DNA of 44,666 nucleotides, taken from positions 1-44,666 of the forward strand of contig NZ_JALSKT010000054.1 of assembly GCF_026988655.1 (NCBI RefSeq). Reading direction: 5' to 3'. Source of the DNA: Sulfurimonas sp. (lineage in GTDB: Bacteria > Campylobacterota > Campylobacteria > Campylobacterales > Sulfurimonadaceae). The notes below the pieces were generated by a model. It was given only the letters and a program-made list of their open reading frames with translations, had not been told where the DNA came from and made no database searches. This document shows, in pieces, positions 17,591 to 25,590 of the stretch. The number at the start of each line of letters is the position of its first letter. Positions within the stretch are counted from its first letter, which is position 1. The position numbers and the translations under genes were made by a program.

Positions 17591-18262
17591 ATGAAACTAA
17601 TTTACCTACTTCTTCTCGTACTTCTCTTTAATGCCTGTGATCTTTTAGAGTCCCAAGCCGACAAGCAAGCCAAACTAGCCCAACAAAAAGCTGCGTTTGA
17701 GCTTAAGATCAAAGAAACAAAAGATGTGCAAATGAAACAAATCGATGCACAAACAACACAAGAACTTGAAAAAATCAAAGCACAAAAAGAGTTAGCGCAG
17801 ATGCAAAAAGAGCAAATGATGGAAAAAATTCGTCTCCAAGCCCAACTCGAAAAACAAAAAGCCCAACTAGAGATACAAAAACAAGAAGCACTTTTAGAAC
17901 AAAAGATGAAAGAGATCGCTCAGGCAAATGATATGGAACTTAAAAAATATCTGCTTGTAATTTTGTTTTTAGTCCTCATTATTGCAAGTTTTTTTACCTA
18001 TTATTATTTTAAAAAACGACATGATGACAAGCTTAGAGCCTATCAAGACAATCTTGATAAATATTTTCATCAACAAGAAAATGCGACTAAGATGCGTATT
18101 GCTGAAAAAATCATAGACACCGTTGCTAGTGGAAAACTAGATAAAGCGCAAGAAACTGAGCTCATCAAAGCGCTCAGTGGAAATATCGCACCTACACAAG
18201 AACCAAAACTTTTAGAGGGTGAGATTAGTGAAGATATAGAGCTTATAGAAGAGAAAAAATGA
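17591..18262 (+). CDS. Coiled-coil lipoprotein with internal membrane helix
   Basis: Protein of 223 residues with an unusual layout. An N-terminal lipobox (LLFNAC, Cys16) is followed by about 100 residues of charged coiled coil rich in Gln, Lys and Ala (QAKLAQQKAAFELKI and repeats of EKQKAQLEIQKQEALLEQK). A membrane helix follows at about 120-140 (YLLVILFLVLIIASFFTYYYF), then a cytoplasmic tail. A lipid-anchored N-terminus plus a downstream helix would tie both ends of the coil to the inner membrane. I know no function. The start at ATG 17591 suits the lipobox signal; ATG 17573 is the alternative. It overlaps miaA by four bases. Confidence 0.65.
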   Translation: MKLIYLLLLVLLFNACDLLESQADKQAKLAQQKAAFELKIKETKDVQMKQIDAQTTQELEKIKAQKELAQMQKEQMMEKIRLQAQLEKQKAQLEIQKQEALLEQKMKEIAQANDMELKKYLLVILFLVLIIASFFTYYYFKKRHDDKLRAYQDNLDKYFHQQENATKMRIAEKIIDTVASGKLDKAQETELIKALSGNIAPTQEPKLLEGEISEDIELIEEKK

Positions 18263-19164
18263 GTTTCAAGCAGCTTGCTATCATAGGACCAACAGCTTCT
18301 GGTAAAAGTGACTTGGCAATTAAAATAGCGCAAAGGATGGATGCTTACATCCTCTCCATAGATTCTTTAAGTATCTATAAAGAGATAGATATAGTCTCTG
18401 CTAAACCCTCAAAAGAGGAGCTAAACGCAGTAAAGCATTTCGGTATAGATCTGCTCTATCCTGATGCATACTTTAGTGTTGATATTTTCATAGATTTATA
18501 TAAAACAGTTCTTCATGAATGTAAAAAAGAAAATAAAAACCTTATCATAGTCGGGGGAACCTCGTTTTATCTCAAATCACTTACAGAAGGTCTCTCAGAG
18601 CTCCCAAGCATAGAGATTCAAACGCAGCAAAAGGTAGAAAAAAAACTCCAAAATTTACAAAAAGCTTATCGTTTCCTTTTAGATTTAGATAGTGTATATA
18701 TGAGTAAAATTTCTCAAAATGATTCTTACCGTATTGAAAAGGCACTCCTCATTTTTGAAGCTTCCAAACTCACGCCAACGCAATGGTTTGAACAAAACCC
18801 TCCCCAAGCAATCATCAAAGAGTTAGATATTTATAACATTGATGTCTCACGCGATATACTACGTCAAAGAATCCACCAACGCACGCAAAAAATGTATGCA
18901 ATGGGATTGATAGATGAAGTCTCTATGTTAGAGCATAAATATACAAGAAGCCCGCATGCTATGAACTCTATCGGTATCGTTGAAGTTTTGGAGTATCTTG
19001 ATGCAAAAGCGAAAAAAGAAGAAATGCTAGAAAATATCTCAATACATACAGCACAGCTTGCCAAAAGACAACAAACTTTTAACCGTACACAATTTCAGAA
19101 TATTATTAGTGCAAAACTTGAAGATTTAGAAGATATTATTCTTCGCAAAGTTTTGCATACATAG
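18259..19164 (+). CDS. miaA: tRNA dimethylallyltransferase MiaA
   Basis: Protein of 301 residues, the usual MiaA length. The P-loop GPTASGKSDLA is at residues 10-20, followed by SIDSLSIYKEIDIVSAKPSKEEL, GGTSFYLKSLTEGLSELP and the C-terminal IGIVEVLEYLD. It transfers dimethylallyl to A37 of tRNAs reading UNN codons, the first step to ms2i6A. The segment SIDSLSIYKEIDIVSAKP corresponds to the normal DSMQVYRGMDIGTAKP. Its last 29 bases overlap the 3' end of the amidase gene on the other strand. Confidence 0.95.
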   Translation: MSFKQLAIIGPTASGKSDLAIKIAQRMDAYILSIDSLSIYKEIDIVSAKPSKEELNAVKHFGIDLLYPDAYFSVDIFIDLYKTVLHECKKENKNLIIVGGTSFYLKSLTEGLSELPSIEIQTQQKVEKKLQNLQKAYRFLLDLDSVYMSKISQNDSYRIEKALLIFEASKLTPTQWFEQNPPQAIIKELDIYNIDVSRDILRQRIHQRTQKMYAMGLIDEVSMLEHKYTRSPHAMNSIGIVEVLEYLDAKAKKEEMLENISIHTAQLAKRQQTFNRTQFQNIISAKLEDLEDIILRKVLHT

Positions 19165-19984
19165 CGGCTCGTCTATCACGTAAAAGCCCCCAATATTCTC
19201 TTTGTCTAGCATTTTCTCTCAAGTCAAAATCAGCATAAATTATCTCTTCTTTGTCTCTTGAAGCTTCTGCAATTTTAGCTCCAGTATAGTCTGTAATAAA
19301 AGAAGAACCATAAAAAGTAATCTCACAACTCTCACCAACTTCTTTGCCTAGTCTGTTTGCCGCCACTACAGGCACGGTATTTGTCGCAGCATGACCCATC
19401 TGTACTCTTTGCCAATGTTCTTTTGAATCAAGCCCAATTTCAGGCTCACTTCCTATAGCTGTAGGATAAAAAATAATCTCTGCACCCATAAGAGTCAAAG
19501 CACGTGCAGTTTCACAAAACCATTGATCCCAACAAATCCCCACACCTATCCTGCCAAACGCAGTATCATAAACTTTAAAGCCTGTATCTCCAGGTGTAAA
19601 ATAAAACTTCTCTTCATAGCCAGGACCATCAGGAATATGCGTCTTACGATAATTATCTAAAACCTCTCCATCGGCATCTATAACAACTAAAGAGTTAAAA
19701 TACTCATCTTCTGCTTTTTCAAAATAACTAACTAAGACAACGACATTTAGCTCTTTAGCTAAGGCAGTAAAATGTTGTATTAGTTTGTTATTTTTCAGAG
19801 GAGCTGCCCATGAAAAATATTTTTCATCCATATCTTTACAAAAGTAAAGCCCCTCAAAAAGTTCTGGTAAAAGTATGATTTGTACGCCATTTTTTGCACT
19901 TTGGCGCACAAACTTTTCAGCTTTTTCTACGTTTTTGCTTTTATCTTCACACATATGCATTTGGATTGCTGCTACTTTTACCAT
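19136..19984 (-). CDS. aguB: N-carbamoylputrescine amidase (nitrilase superfamily)
   Basis: Carbon-nitrogen hydrolase of 282 residues. The catalytic triad is visible: Glu41 (LLPELFEG), Lys114 (YRKTHIPDG) and Cys151 (GICWDQWFCE). The motifs HIPDGPGYEEKFYFTPGDTGF and GICWDQWFPE-like are characteristic of AguB, which converts N-carbamoylputrescine to putrescine, CO2 and ammonia in the arginine decarboxylase route to polyamines. aguA is not in the window. It follows the parvulin gene by six bases and ends convergently inside miaA. Confidence 0.9.
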   Translation of the reverse strand: MVKVAAIQMHMCEDKSKNVEKAEKFVRQSAKNGVQIILLPELFEGLYFCKDMDEKYFSWAAPLKNNKLIQHFTALAKELNVVVLVSYFEKAEDEYFNSLVVIDADGEVLDNYRKTHIPDGPGYEEKFYFTPGDTGFKVYDTAFGRIGVGICWDQWFCETARALTLMGAEIIFYPTAIGSEPEIGLDSKEHWQRVQMGHAATNTVPVVAANRLGKEVGESCEITFYGSSFITDYTGAKIAEASRDKEEIIYADFDLRENARQREYWGLLRDRRAAMYAKLCEE

Positions 19985-19990
19985 CGTAGA

Positions 19991-20269
19991 TTACCCTCTG
20001 CCAGTCACTTCAAGTAAATGATATCCGAACTGCGTTTGGATTGGTCCATAAACCACACCTACATCACCACTAAATACTGCTTTATCAAATTCTGGTACCA
20101 TTTGACCTGGTCCAAATTTCCCTAAATCTCCACCACTTTGTGAAGATGGGCATGTTGAGTTTGCTTTTGCAACCTCAGCGAAATCTGCTCCATTTTCTAT
20201 CTCTGTTTTTAATTCATTACATTTTGCTTCGTTATCTACGAGTATATGTCTTGCTGTTGCCCATGCCAT
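19991..20269 (-). CDS. ppiC: Parvulin-type peptidyl-prolyl isomerase
   Basis: Protein of 92 residues, a stand-alone parvulin domain: ATARHILVDNEAKC, FAEVAKANSTCPSSQSGGDLGKFGPGQMVPEFDKAVF and QTQFGYHLLEV. It catalyses cis-trans isomerisation of prolyl bonds. There is no signal peptide, so it is cytoplasmic like PpiC of E. coli. AAGGA lies about 8 bases before ATG 20269. Short genes of this type are common in Campylobacterota. Confidence 0.93.
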   Translation of the reverse strand: MAWATARHILVDNEAKCNELKTEIENGADFAEVAKANSTCPSSQSGGDLGKFGPGQMVPEFDKAVFSGDVGVVYGPIQTQFGYHLLEVTGRG

Positions 20270-20358
20270 TTTTTTTATTCCTTAATTTTGTTTATAAAAT
20301 TTTACTCTATTTTTACTTATAATTATACTTTACTACTTTATTATTAACTACATTTGTC

Positions 20359-20364
20359 TATAAT
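20359..20364 (+). promoter_or_regulatory. -10 element for the 20392 lipoprotein
   Basis: A perfect TATAAT preceded by TTTGTC lies 28 bases before the ATG at 20392, in the intergenic region divergent from ppiC. Confidence 0.5.
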
Positions 20365-20391
20365 GCCAAAAAACCATGGAGAAATCATAAA

Positions 20392-20952
20392 ATGAAAAAC
20401 ATAATACTTGCTTTTTTAGCTACTTTATTATTTATAGGATGTAGTTCAAATTCAGAAGAAAACAAAAATGTTGAGCCAAAACTCGTAGTTGGAAAAAGTC
20501 TTACAGAGTTAAGCCTTAAAGATCAGTTTGAAAAACCACATACGCTTAACGCAGATACTTATAAGCTCATCTTTGCTTTTGATAAAGAGCCTGCTCATAT
20601 TTGTAATGACTTTTTTAACACACAAAAACCGACATACCTACAAGACCATCATGTACAGTTTATAGCTGATGTAAGTGCTGCGCCATCATTAATCCGCAGT
20701 ATGTTTATATTACCTGGTTTAAAAGACTTTAAACATACTGTTTTACTTTTAGATGATAAAACTGTAGCTGCACCATTTAGAAAAGGGCTTGATACTACGA
20801 AGATAGTTGTTGTTACACTACTCAATAAAAAGATTACTGACGTGCAAACGATAAGCACAACACAAGAACTAAAGAAAAGCATAGAAGATGATTCAGCTAT
20901 GTCTTACATCGCACCAGTCATTAACACTGTAATGGATAGCGTTAGTAAATAA
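20392..20952 (+). CDS. Uncharacterised lipoprotein
   Basis: Protein of 186 residues with a type II signal (MKNIILAFLATLLFIGC, Cys17). The mature part alternates short beta strands and helices (KLIFAFDKEP, HVQFIADVSAAPSLIRSMFILPG, HTVLLLDDKTVAAPF, KIVVVTLLNKKITDVQTIST), which recalls a thioredoxin-like fold, but there is no CXXC pair. I do not recognise the family. It is a single gene with its own promoter and is followed by a strong hairpin. Confidence 0.65.
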   Translation: MKNIILAFLATLLFIGCSSNSEENKNVEPKLVVGKSLTELSLKDQFEKPHTLNADTYKLIFAFDKEPAHICNDFFNTQKPTYLQDHHVQFIADVSAAPSLIRSMFILPGLKDFKHTVLLLDDKTVAAPFRKGLDTTKIVVVTLLNKKITDVQTISTTQELKKSIEDDSAMSYIAPVINTVMDSVSK

Positions 20953-20959
20953 GCTTTTC

Positions 20960-20983
20960 AGTATCAAGAACTTTCTTGATACT
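20960..20983 (+). terminator. Intrinsic terminator after the lipoprotein
   Basis: Eleven-base-pair perfect inverted repeat AGTATCAAGAA / TTCTTGATACT eight bases after the stop, followed by TTATCTT. The centre is tight, so the outer nine pairs probably form. It lies between convergent genes, so may serve both. Confidence 0.75.
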
Positions 20984-21002
20984 TTATCTTATAAATTTCT
21001 TT

Positions 21003-23246
21003 TTACAGGCTGTTTCCCAACTCTAAAAGTACGGTATCCCTTCTTGTCACATCCACTCGCCTGCAAGCATTCTCAAATGCTCCTCCCTCACCTACGAGTA
21101 TACATTTGTGTTTAGCCCGTGTTATCGCTGTATATATTAGCTTTGTATTATGCATGATAAAATGTGTAAAACTCATAGGTATTACCACGATGTCGTACTC
21201 CATTCCTTGTACTTTATGTATAGTCAGAGCATAAGAAAGCATCAAATGAGATTTTAGTTCATCATATTCATAGCGAACTACAACATCTTCATTTGGGTAA
21301 AAAACATAGGCTTGGTCTTCTTCATCATCTATCTTAAAAAGTAGTCCACTCATACCATTAAATATTCTTCGCTCACAAGCTTCTTCACCCTCTTTAAAAC
21401 CCTCAGAGCTCCAAGATGTCATATTTTCATTTTTTGTATGTACTACTTTATCCATTAAACGAAATTCTAAGTCACCTTTTTTGATGCACTTTTTGGGATT
21501 TGGATTAAAATACTCTTGCAATATTTTATTGAGATTTGTTGTACCAAGTATGCCACCTTTCATAGGAGTAATTACTTGAAAATAATTCAGATACTCTTTT
21601 ATCTGCTTGTTGTTTAGTCTATACCTTGCTTTTTCAATCGACTCAACCACACGATGAACAATTTCAGTAATAATTTGCTTTGAATTTTCATCTCGTAGAT
21701 TTTTTAATTCATCTTGCGAGAGTTGGTTTTTAAGCGCATAATAGTTACTAATACTTACATCTACAAACTCAAAATCTTCATATTTCTGTCTATATTCGGG
21801 AACTTCTCCCTGACGTATTTGATTGGCAATAAGCGTAATAGCCTGATCTTCACTTTGACGATAAATCTGTGTTAGTTTTACAGTTGGCGCAAGCTCTAAT
21901 GTAAGGATATCACTCAGGACATTTCCAGCCCCGATGGGAGGAAGTTGGGCATCATCTCCAACTATGATAACGATGGCTTTTTGAGAAATTTTACTCATAA
22001 GTCGCGCAAATAAAGAAGAGTTTATCATAGAAGCTTCATCTATTAGCACAACGGAATAAGGAAATTTATCACTCTCTTCGTGTTTAACCAAAAGAGATTG
22101 AATTGTCGCACTTTCATACCCTGTAGTATCGCTAATGCGTTGTGAGGCTATACCACTTAATGCACAAGTTATTATCTCTTTTTTATCATAACGGGTATTT
22201 AGCAGTTCTAAAATCGTTTTTGAAGTTGTGCTTTTTCCTGTTCCTGCATATCCAACCAAGAAGAGTAATGAGGCTCCATTATTTATCATCTCAACAGCTC
22301 TTTTTTGCTGCTCACCTAGTTTTAAGGAACTCTCCTCTAAAAAGGCAGCTAAATCTTTTACAAAACCACCATTGTCAATTTTAGCACGTTTTGTAAAATC
22401 ATCATACAAAAACTTCTCAGCATCATAGAGTCTTGCTGGAGAAACACGTTCATTTTTCATGATCACTATACTTTGTTCAGCCACACGTTCAATAAGAGCA
22501 GCCTCATAAAGGTTTTGTCTATTCACAAAACCAAGAAGTTCATCAAGCCCACCAAAGAGTACTTCTTTGGAGATACAGCTATTGCCTTGTGCTTCACAAT
22601 AATTAAGCAATACATAATCCATAGCAGAGCTGATTCGCTGTTCATTTTCAGGTAAGACACCCATTTTTTTAGCTAGTTCATCTGCTCGTTTAAAGCCTAT
22701 GGAGTTGATGTTCGTAAGGATATAAGGATTGTTTTTTATCTTTGTGCAAGGTTCATCTACATCTTTCATAGCCGTCGCAATTGTCGTAAGCAAAGCAGGT
22801 GTAACTTCATAAGGCGTTAAAAATTCTCCAAGTCTACGCATGGAACGAAACTGTTTCCAAGATGCCTGAATCTTTTTAAGACGCTTCTCTTTTATCCCTT
22901 TAAAGTCTAAAAGCTTTTCTATGTCATTATCTAAAATTTCGACTAACTTTTCTGCACCAAAATGTTCTATCAACTCAGCAGAGAGTTTTTTAGTGAAGCC
23001 TTTGATTATCTTGTTTAAAAAGAAAAAAATCTCGTTTTGATTAACTTTTATAGAATCAAATTTAAAAGTTTTTCCATACTTTTTATGCTCTTCCCAATGC
23101 CCTTCAAGAGTAATGGCAGAACCTTTAATATTTTCTACATCACTCTCAAAATATGTACCGCTTATTTTTTCACCACTTTTTAATACAGCAATAAAAAAAC
23201 CTTCGGCTTCAAAGAGAATCCTATCTATCTGACCTATAAGTGTCAC
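21003..23246 (-). CDS. recD2: RecD2-like ATP-dependent DNA helicase
   Basis: Superfamily 1B helicase of 747 residues. An N-terminal OB-like and HhH region (residues 1-180, with LLDFKGIKEKRLKKIQASW) precedes Walker A VGYAGTGKST, Walker B VVLIDEASM, motif III IVGDDAQLPPIGAG and the C-terminal motifs YALTIHKVQGMEYDIVVIP and YTAITRAKHKCILVGE. This is the RecBC-independent RecD2 type, a 5'-3' helicase acting in DNA repair and replication-fork maintenance. It begins four bases after the M16-like gene and is last in the operon. Confidence 0.9.
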   Translation of the reverse strand: MTLIGQIDRILFEAEGFFIAVLKSGEKISGTYFESDVENIKGSAITLEGHWEEHKKYGKTFKFDSIKVNQNEIFFFLNKIIKGFTKKLSAELIEHFGAEKLVEILDNDIEKLLDFKGIKEKRLKKIQASWKQFRSMRRLGEFLTPYEVTPALLTTIATAMKDVDEPCTKIKNNPYILTNINSIGFKRADELAKKMGVLPENEQRISSAMDYVLLNYCEAQGNSCISKEVLFGGLDELLGFVNRQNLYEAALIERVAEQSIVIMKNERVSPARLYDAEKFLYDDFTKRAKIDNGGFVKDLAAFLEESSLKLGEQQKRAVEMINNGASLLFLVGYAGTGKSTTSKTILELLNTRYDKKEIITCALSGIASQRISDTTGYESATIQSLLVKHEESDKFPYSVVLIDEASMINSSLFARLMSKISQKAIVIIVGDDAQLPPIGAGNVLSDILTLELAPTVKLTQIYRQSEDQAITLIANQIRQGEVPEYRQKYEDFEFVDVSISNYYALKNQLSQDELKNLRDENSKQIITEIVHRVVESIEKARYRLNNKQIKEYLNYFQVITPMKGGILGTTNLNKILQEYFNPNPKKCIKKGDLEFRLMDKVVHTKNENMTSWSSEGFKEGEEACERRIFNGMSGLLFKIDDEEDQAYVFYPNEDVVVRYEYDELKSHLMLSYALTIHKVQGMEYDIVVIPMSFTHFIMHNTKLIYTAITRAKHKCILVGEGGAFENACRRVDVTRRDTVLLELGNSL

Positions 23247-23250
23247 TTGA

Positions 23251-24531
23251 CTACTTTGTAACTATGGCGAAACTCTGCTCTAAAATCTCTTTATGTTTTT
23301 TAATAAATGCATTTAAGTCTTTGAGTTTTAGTTTTTTAATCTTTTTCAATTCAACTTCGGAATGATTTAAATCAAATCCTTTGTAATAATCCATAAAAGT
23401 ACGGTTAAGTCTTTGACTCATTGTCTCCACTCTCAGTGGCTCACTTCCAAGTAAAAACTTCTTCGTTTGTTCAAGCTCATCTTCTGTCACACCATTTTTG
23501 ACAAACTTAGCAATCACATTAACTACTGTCTTTTTCGCTTCATCCATTGAATCGAGTTTTGTTTGTAAATATCCTGTCATATACGAGCTTGACTTACTCA
23601 CATGCACTCTTGCATAAGCTGAGTAGGCTAGTCCTCTTTTTACACGTATCTCTTCCATCAAACGACTTCCAAAACCACCTGTTCCTAAAATAAAAGTAGC
23701 AACTCTCGCTTTATAATAATCTTCATCATTTACAGCCATATCATATGGTGAACCAAAATAGATATAGGCTTGTTGTGTGTCACGTTTGAGTATGCTCTCT
23801 TTTGGATTTCTACTAGCCTCATAATGCGCTAAAGGTTCACTTTTTCCTTTTGGAAGAAGTTTTAAAATTTTACTAATATTTTTCTTTACCTCTTCGATAT
23901 CAACATCCCCACCTACAACAACAATCGCACGAGAGATAACTAAATGTTCTTTTACAAACCCTTTGACATCATCAAGTGTAATGCTCTTAACACTAGCAAC
24001 TGTTCCTGCGCTTGGTTGTGCCAAAGGTGTACCTGGGAAAAGTAATCTTTTGAGTTCATTTGAAGCAATATAATCAAAATCATTCTCTTTACGACTCAGT
24101 GATCCAAGCGTCATTGTTTTGACTTTGCTCAAAGCTGCTTCACTGTAATTGGGATCTTTTAAGAGTTCTGCTGTGTATTTCACTGCGTTTGAAAATTCAT
24201 CTTTTAGTGAACTACTCTCAAGTACAAAAGTCTCAGACCCTGTACTTGCAGATATATGGATAGCACGAGACTCTAGTTTCTCTGCAAAACCGTTCGAGCT
24301 CAGTTTTGCTGTCCCCTCATTTAAAATCTTTGCAGAAAATTTTGCCAAACCTGCTATTTTTGTGTCAGTGATGCTTCCACTATTTGTAAATACTATCTGT
24401 GTGTTCACAAGAGGGAGTCTCTTATCTTCTTCAAAAATCAAAGGTACCTTGATACCTTTTACTACTATACTATCTATTTTTGCTGCCATTAAAATCTGTC
24501 CTATTATTAAAAGTGTTAAAAGAAATTTCAT
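23251..24531 (-). CDS. M16-family peptidase homologue lacking the zinc-binding motif
   Basis: Protein of 426 residues with an N-terminal signal peptide (MKFLLTLLIIGQILMAA) and the fold of the M16B peptidases. The HXXEH position reads KFSAK in GLAKFSAKILNEGT, so the three expected zinc or catalytic residues are absent. The C-terminal substrate-binding Arg/Tyr pair is kept (RGLAYSAYARV). In M16 heterodimers one subunit is inactive in this way, as with YmxG-like or mitochondrial processing peptidase alpha types. Its neighbour mqnC is conserved next to a similar gene in Helicobacter (HP0656/HP0657) as I remember it. It is periplasmic by its signal and probably non-catalytic. Confidence 0.85.
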   Translation of the reverse strand: MKFLLTLLIIGQILMAAKIDSIVVKGIKVPLIFEEDKRLPLVNTQIVFTNSGSITDTKIAGLAKFSAKILNEGTAKLSSNGFAEKLESRAIHISASTGSETFVLESSSLKDEFSNAVKYTAELLKDPNYSEAALSKVKTMTLGSLSRKENDFDYIASNELKRLLFPGTPLAQPSAGTVASVKSITLDDVKGFVKEHLVISRAIVVVGGDVDIEEVKKNISKILKLLPKGKSEPLAHYEASRNPKESILKRDTQQAYIYFGSPYDMAVNDEDYYKARVATFILGTGGFGSRLMEEIRVKRGLAYSAYARVHVSKSSSYMTGYLQTKLDSMDEAKKTVVNVIAKFVKNGVTEDELEQTKKFLLGSEPLRVETMSQRLNRTFMDYYKGFDLNHSEVELKKIKKLKLKDLNAFIKKHKEILEQSFAIVTK

Positions 24532-25590
24532 CTATGCAAATATCTCTAAAGTCTCATATGCCGTATTTCTCACAGCAGCTGTCTCACCAATATCTTTTAT
24601 AAGGTGTACCATCTCATCTTTTGCCATGTGATACGCTGCACCTGCAGAACTCACAACATTTTCTTCCATCATAGTCGAACCTAAATCATTTGCACCAAAA
24701 CGCAGTGCCATTTGACCGATGTAAGGTCCTTGTGTAACCCATGAGCTTTGAATATTTGGTACATTATCAAGGTATAAACGAGCTACGGCAAGCAGACGCA
24801 AATAACGATTTGACGATGGTTTTTCCATATCAGGAATCAAACGCAGTAACTCTGTATTTTTCCCCTGAAAACTCCACATGATGAAGGCTCTAAAACCAGC
24901 TGTTTCATCTTGTAAATTACGTACCATATCTAAATGATTTATGATATCTTCATCACTCTCCACTGTTCCATACATCATCGTAGCTGTACTCATTATGCCA
25001 AGTTTATGTGCTTGACGGTGAACATCCACCCAAACTTCACTATCTATCTTTTTGGGAGCGATAATATCACGGACTTCATCTGAAAGTATCTCAGCACCCG
25101 CTCCTGGGATAGAAGCAAGACCTTTAGCTTTTAGGCGTGCTAGAACTTCTTGAATAGTGATACGAGAAACTTTAGCGATAAAATCAAGTTCGATAGAGCT
25201 AAATCCATGAATAGTAATAGTAGGATATTTTTGGTGGATATGTTCTACCAAATCCTCATACCACTCAATTTTTAGTTTTGGATGTACACCACCTTGAAAG
25301 AGTATCTGCGTACCACCTATTTCTAAGAGTTCATCTATCTTTGCATCTATTTCATCAAATGTAAGTACATAGGCATCTGCATCTTTTTCATGTCTATAAA
25401 AGGCACAAAACTTACAATCAACCCAACAAATATTTGTGTAGTTAATATTTCTATCAATCACAAAGGTTGTAATCCCATCAGGGTGTAGCTCTTTTTTGCG
25501 AGCACTCGCCATACGCCCAAGTTCTTTTAGATCAGCATTTTTTATCAGATCTAAAGCTTCTGCTTTTGTTAGTCTTTTCACTATTTCCAT
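24532..25590 (-). CDS. mqnC: Cyclic dehypoxanthinyl futalosine synthase (radical SAM)
   Basis: Radical SAM enzyme of 352 residues, with the iron-sulfur motif CWVDCKFC (Cys55, 59 and 62 counted from ATG 25590). The region HPDGITTFVIDRNINYTNICWV, the GGTQILFQGGVHPKLKIEWYEDL stretch and IPGAGAEILSDEVR are typical of MqnC, which cyclises dehypoxanthine futalosine in the alternative menaquinone pathway. The start may be GTG 25581 instead, which has GAGG about 9 bases upstream, whereas ATG 25590 has none well placed. It overlaps the 12-heme cytochrome stop, so is translationally coupled to it. Confidence 0.95.
   Translation of the reverse strand: MEIVKRLTKAEALDLIKNADLKELGRMASARKKELHPDGITTFVIDRNINYTNICWVDCKFCAFYRHEKDADAYVLTFDEIDAKIDELLEIGGTQILFQGGVHPKLKIEWYEDLVEHIHQKYPTITIHGFSSIELDFIAKVSRITIQEVLARLKAKGLASIPGAGAEILSDEVRDIIAPKKIDSEVWVDVHRQAHKLGIMSTATMMYGTVESDEDIINHLDMVRNLQDETAGFRAFIMWSFQGKNTELLRLIPDMEKPSSNRYLRLLAVARLYLDNVPNIQSSWVTQGPYIGQMALRFGANDLGSTMMEENVVSSAGAAYHMAKDEMVHLIKDIGETAAVRNTAYETLEIFA

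Noticed and set aside
20549-20556. TAACGCAG and CAACGCAG (also 6602-6608) counted with the dispersed word
   Set aside because: They lack the full AAACGCAG and were left out of the 26 exact copies.
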